From assembly GCA_017471465.1 (NCBI GenBank), contig JAFUTI010000024.1:1-64000 (forward strand): a stretch of DNA of 64,000 nucleotides, given 5' to 3'. The position numbers and the translations under genes are program-made. The notes under the pieces were generated by a model. The model did no database searches and was not told the origin of the DNA. It worked only from the letters and a program-made list of their open reading frames with translations. Below are positions 61,223 to 64,000 of this stretch, piece by piece (position 1 is the stretch's first letter; every line of letters begins with the position of its first letter). The DNA comes from Prevotella sp. (GTDB taxonomy: Bacteria; Bacteroidota; Bacteroidia; Bacteroidales; Bacteroidaceae).

Positions 61223-62296
61223 ATGAAAAAAGTAACACTCGTCCTTCAGGACGGAACAGAATTTCGCGGAGAGAGTTTCGGCTATGAAAAGCCGGTGGCC
61301 GGTGAAGTGGTGTTCAACACGGCTATGATGGGCTATCCTGAGTCGCTCACCGACCCGTCGTATGCCGGTCAGTTGTTGACGCTCACCTACCCGTTGGTAG
61401 GAAACTACGGCGTGCCGCCGTTTACGGTTGAGAAGAATGGTATTCCTACGTTTATGGAGAGCGACCGCATTTACGCTCAGGCTCTCATCGTGAGCGACTA
61501 TTCAGAACACTATTGTCACTGGAACGCCGTCGAGAGTCTTGCCGACTGGTTAAAACGCGAGCACGTGCCCGGTGTGACAGGCATCGACACGCGACAGCTG
61601 ACAAAGGCGCTCCGGGAGCACGGTGTCATGATGGGCCGACTGCTGTTTGACAGTTCTGACAACGATCTGGAAGAAGAGGACTACGGCGCTATCAACTGGG
61701 TGGAACGTGTATCGTGCCGCGACGTCGTGCGCTACAACGAAGGCGGCGGCCATAAGGTGGTACTTGTCGACTGCGGCGTGAAGGCCAATATCATCCGGTG
61801 TCTGGTGAGTCGCGGCTGTGAGGTCATTCGTGTGCCTTGGAACTACGACTATACCGGTATGACGTTCGACGGGCTGTTCCTGGCCAACGGTCCTGGCGAC
61901 CCCGACAAGTGTGTTGCCGCCGTCGAGACACTCAGGAAACAGATGTCGCAGAGCCGTAAGCCCATCTGTGGCATCTGCATGGGCAATCAGTTGCTGGCCA
62001 AAGCAGGAGGCGCTTTCGTCTACAAGCTGAAGTACGGTCACCGCTCTCACAACCAACCGGTTCGTGAAGTGGGCACCAATCGCTGCTATGTGACATCTCA
62101 GAACCATGGATATGCCGTTGATGCCGCCACGCTGGGCAAGGACTGGAGGGAGCTGTTCGTCAACATGAACGACGGCTCCAACGAGGGTATCCGCCATCAG
62201 ACAAATCCCTGGTTTTCATCACAGTTCCATCCGGAGGCCTGTTCCGGACCTGTTGATACAGAATTTATGTTTGACCGTTTTATTGAAGCATTATGA
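61223..62296 (+). CDS. carA: Carbamoyl-phosphate synthase small subunit
   Basis: This 357-residue glutaminase subunit supplies ammonia to CarB. The class I amidotransferase triad is intact: Cys in CGICMGNQ, and His-Glu in [12 protein letters not shown]. The N-terminal CarA domain contains [20 protein letters not shown] and [23 protein letters not shown] before the ATG is a plausible ribosome binding site. The stop TGA overlaps the ATG of the second carB (ATGA). Confidence 0.96.
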   Translation: MKKVTLVLQDGTEFRGESFGYEKPVAGEVVFNTAMMGYPESLTDPSYAGQLLTLTYPLVGNYGVPPFTVEKNGIPTFMESDRIYAQALIVSDYSEHYCHWNAVESLADWLKREHVPGVTGIDTRQLTKALREHGVMMGRLLFDSSDNDLEEEDYGAINWVERVSCRDVVRYNEGGGHKVVLVDCGVKANIIRCLVSRGCEVIRVPWNYDYTGMTFDGLFLANGPGDPDKCVAAVETLRKQMSQSRKPICGICMGNQLLAKAGGAFVYKLKYGHRSHNQPVREVGTNRCYVTSQNHGYAVDAATLGKDWRELFVNMNDGSNEGIRHQTNPWFSSQFHPEACSGPVDTEFMFDRFIEAL

Positions 62297-64000
62297 GAGA
62301 CCAGAATATCAAGAAAGTGCTGCTGCTCGGTAGCGGCGCATTGAAAATCGGTGAGGCCGGTGAGTTCGACTATAGCGGTTCGCAGGCGTTAAAAGCCTTG
62401 CGCGAAGAAGGCATCAAGACCGTCCTGATCAACCCCAACATCGCTACCGTACAGACCTCAGAGGGCGTCGCCGACGAGATTTATTTCCTGCCTGTTCAGC
62501 CCTATTTCGTCGAGAAGGTCATCGAGAAGGAGCGGCCCGACGGCATCCTGCTCGCCTTTGGCGGACAGACGGCTCTGAACTGTGGTGTCGAGCTCTATCA
62601 GAGCGGCGTTTTGGAAAAATACAATGTGAAGGTGCTGGGTACGCCCGTGCAGGCGATTATGGACACCGAAGACCGGGAGCTCTTCGTACGCAAGCTTGAC
62701 GAGATTCAGGTCAAGACCATCAAGTCGCAGGCTTGCGACAACATTGCCGATGCCCGTAAGGCGGCAGCCGAACTTGGCTATCCTGTCATCCTCCGTGCCG
62801 CCTACGCTTTGGGCGGTCTGGGATCAGGCTTCTGTGACAACGAAGAGGAACTCGACAAACTGGCCGAGAAAGCATTCGCATTCTCGCCACAGGTGTTGGT
62901 AGAGAAATCGCTCAAGGGCTGGAAAGAAATAGAGTACGAGGTGGTACGCGACCGCTACGACAACTGTGTCACCGTCTGTAACATGGAGAATTTCGACCCG
63001 CTGGGCATCCACACCGGTGAGTCTATCGTTATCGCACCCTCGCAGACGTTAACCAATTCAGAATATCATAAGCTTCGTGCGCTGGCTATCAAGATTATCC
63101 GCCACATCGGCATCGTCGGCGAGTGTAATGTGCAATACGCCTTTGATCCGCAGTCGGAGGACTATCGTGTCATCGAGGTCAACGCCCGACTCTCGCGTTC
63201 GTCAGCATTAGCCTCAAAAGCGACAGGCTATCCGCTGGCTTTCGTGGCCGCCAAGCTCGGAATGGGATACGGTCTGTTTGAACTGAAGAACTCGGTCACA
63301 AAGACCACGAGTGCGTTCTTTGAACCGGCGCTCGATTATGTCGTCTGTAAGATTCCACGCTGGGATCTCTCCAAGTTCCACGGCGTCGACAAGGAACTGG
63401 GCTCGTCGATGAAGTCCGTAGGCGAAGTGATGGCCATCGGCCGCAATTTCGAGGAGGCTCTGCAAAAGGGACTTCGGATGATCGGACAGGGAATGCACGG
63501 CTTCGTTGAGAACAAGGAGCTGAAGCTAGCCGACATCGATGCCGCTCTCAGGGAGCCTACCGACAAGCGCATTTTCGTCATATCGAAGGCCATGCACCTG
63601 CCTGAGTATGATATCGACAAGATACACGACCTGACAAAGATTGACAAGTGGTTCCTCTATAAGTTGCAGCATATTATCGATATCGACGAACGTTTGAAGA
63701 GGCAGAATATCAACACGCTGGAAGAATCGTTGCTGCGTGAGGCCAAGGTCTATGGATTTACCGACTTCCAGATAGCACGTGCCATCGGGTTGGAGGACGA
63801 AATCAACACGATGCACAACGCGATGCTGTTGGTTCGTAACCGCCGTAAACAGATGGGTATCCTGCCGGTCGTCAAACAAATAGACACACTCGCGGCTGAA
63901 TATCCTGCGCAGACAAATTATCTGTATGTGACTTATTCCGGCGTTGCCGCTGACATACAGTATGAGCACGACCACCGCAGTATTATTGTGCTCGGTTCAG
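62293..64000 (+). CDS. carB: Carbamoyl-phosphate synthase large subunit (copy 2, partial at window end)
   Basis: The frame begins [20 protein letters not shown] at 62293 and stays open to the last base, about 569 residues, roughly the first half of a CarB. Landmarks are [39 protein letters not shown] and [17 protein letters not shown], and the second-half P-loop region IIVLGS is just reached. It is translationally coupled to carA (ATGA), so this is the natural CarAB pair. It is clearly a diverged paralogue of the carB at 47156-50416 rather than a recent duplicate. Confidence 0.95.
   Translation, partial: MRDQNIKKVLLLGSGALKIGEAGEFDYSGSQALKALREEGIKTVLINPNIATVQTSEGVADEIYFLPVQPYFVEKVIEKERPDGILLAFGGQTALNCGVELYQSGVLEKYNVKVLGTPVQAIMDTEDRELFVRKLDEIQVKTIKSQACDNIADARKAAAELGYPVILRAAYALGGLGSGFCDNEEELDKLAEKAFAFSPQVLVEKSLKGWKEIEYEVVRDRYDNCVTVCNMENFDPLGIHTGESIVIAPSQTLTNSEYHKLRALAIKIIRHIGIVGECNVQYAFDPQSEDYRVIEVNARLSRSSALASKATGYPLAFVAAKLGMGYGLFELKNSVTKTTSAFFEPALDYVVCKIPRWDLSKFHGVDKELGSSMKSVGEVMAIGRNFEEALQKGLRMIGQGMHGFVENKELKLADIDAALREPTDKRIFVISKAMHLPEYDIDKIHDLTKIDKWFLYKLQHIIDIDERLKRQNINTLEESLLREAKVYGFTDFQIARAIGLEDEINTMHNAMLLVRNRRKQMGILPVVKQIDTLAAEYPAQTNYLYVTYSGVAADIQYEHDHRSIIVLGS

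Overview
This window is Bacteroidota chromosome, most likely a Prevotella-like member of the Bacteroidales (Prevotellaceae). The evidence is: promoters of the Bacteroidota type (TTTG, about 20 bp, TAnnTTTG) in front of most transcription units; families restricted to or typical of the phylum (PorD of the type IX secretion system, DUF4270, DUF4296, DUF3127, DUF3256, a short glycogen/starch synthase, a long IleRS); a T9SS-like C-terminal tail next to a streptopain-type propeptide; and FGGY kinase and rhamnogalacturonan esterase genes suited to plant polysaccharide use. No rRNA, tRNA, CRISPR array or intact mobile element was seen.

Layout. 1-2027 is a decayed accessory stretch: a RAYT-like transposase tail ending in a REP-like 20-mer, a T9SS-tail protein, a truncated C10 peptidase propeptide, the same 20-mer inverted, then a broken gene flanked by ~80-bp inverted repeats. 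2028-8214 (minus) is a DNA-replication/repair operon: dnaN, DnaQ-like exonuclease, porD, recN and a degenerate protease-TPR protein. 8375-16510 holds a DUF3127 protein, an EFR1-type ferredoxin, truA, a DMT permease, fur-like regulator/purA/hisS, a broken TPR lipoprotein gene and an esterase. 16595-27428 (mostly minus) holds the GGGtGRT protein with an IscU-like scaffold, clpC, transketolase (plus), htpG and an FGGY kinase. 27632-37972 has uvrD/pcrA, a 43-residue gene, DUF4270 and short glycogen synthase genes, a FemAB/GNAT-like protein, nitroreductase/kdsC/maf, an acidic protein, rarA and a TRIC channel. 37978-44065 (minus) is a tight lon-tgt-lptF/G-DEAD helicase operon. 44166-50416 has trmN6 and a nitrilase (plus) facing carB, an acyl carrier protein and an AMP-forming ligase (minus). 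50715-58469 (plus) is ileS, a Cys-less DksA relative, lspA, DUF4296, a NupG-like transporter, rsmE and DUF3256. 58470-59317 is noncoding: a probable small RNA, inverted TGTGACAGT repeats, a DUF3987 gene stump and a 39-bp palindrome. 59318-64000 is glmS, carA and a second carB that runs off the end.

Most genes are housekeeping, so the novelty is in regulation and intergenic structure. clpC and htpG carry perfect sigma-54-type -24/-12 elements, which suggests RpoN control of proteostasis. Four intergenic regions (15 kb, 27 kb, 50 kb, 59 kb) carry CGCG cores spaced 20-21 bp apart in A/T-rich DNA, always 5' of a plus-strand gene. Several genes start only 4-9 bases after the -7 box, which implies leaderless or nearly leaderless mRNAs. 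The small RNA candidate at 58.5 kb has its own promoter, three hairpins and a terminator. All database-type statements are from memory and were not searched.
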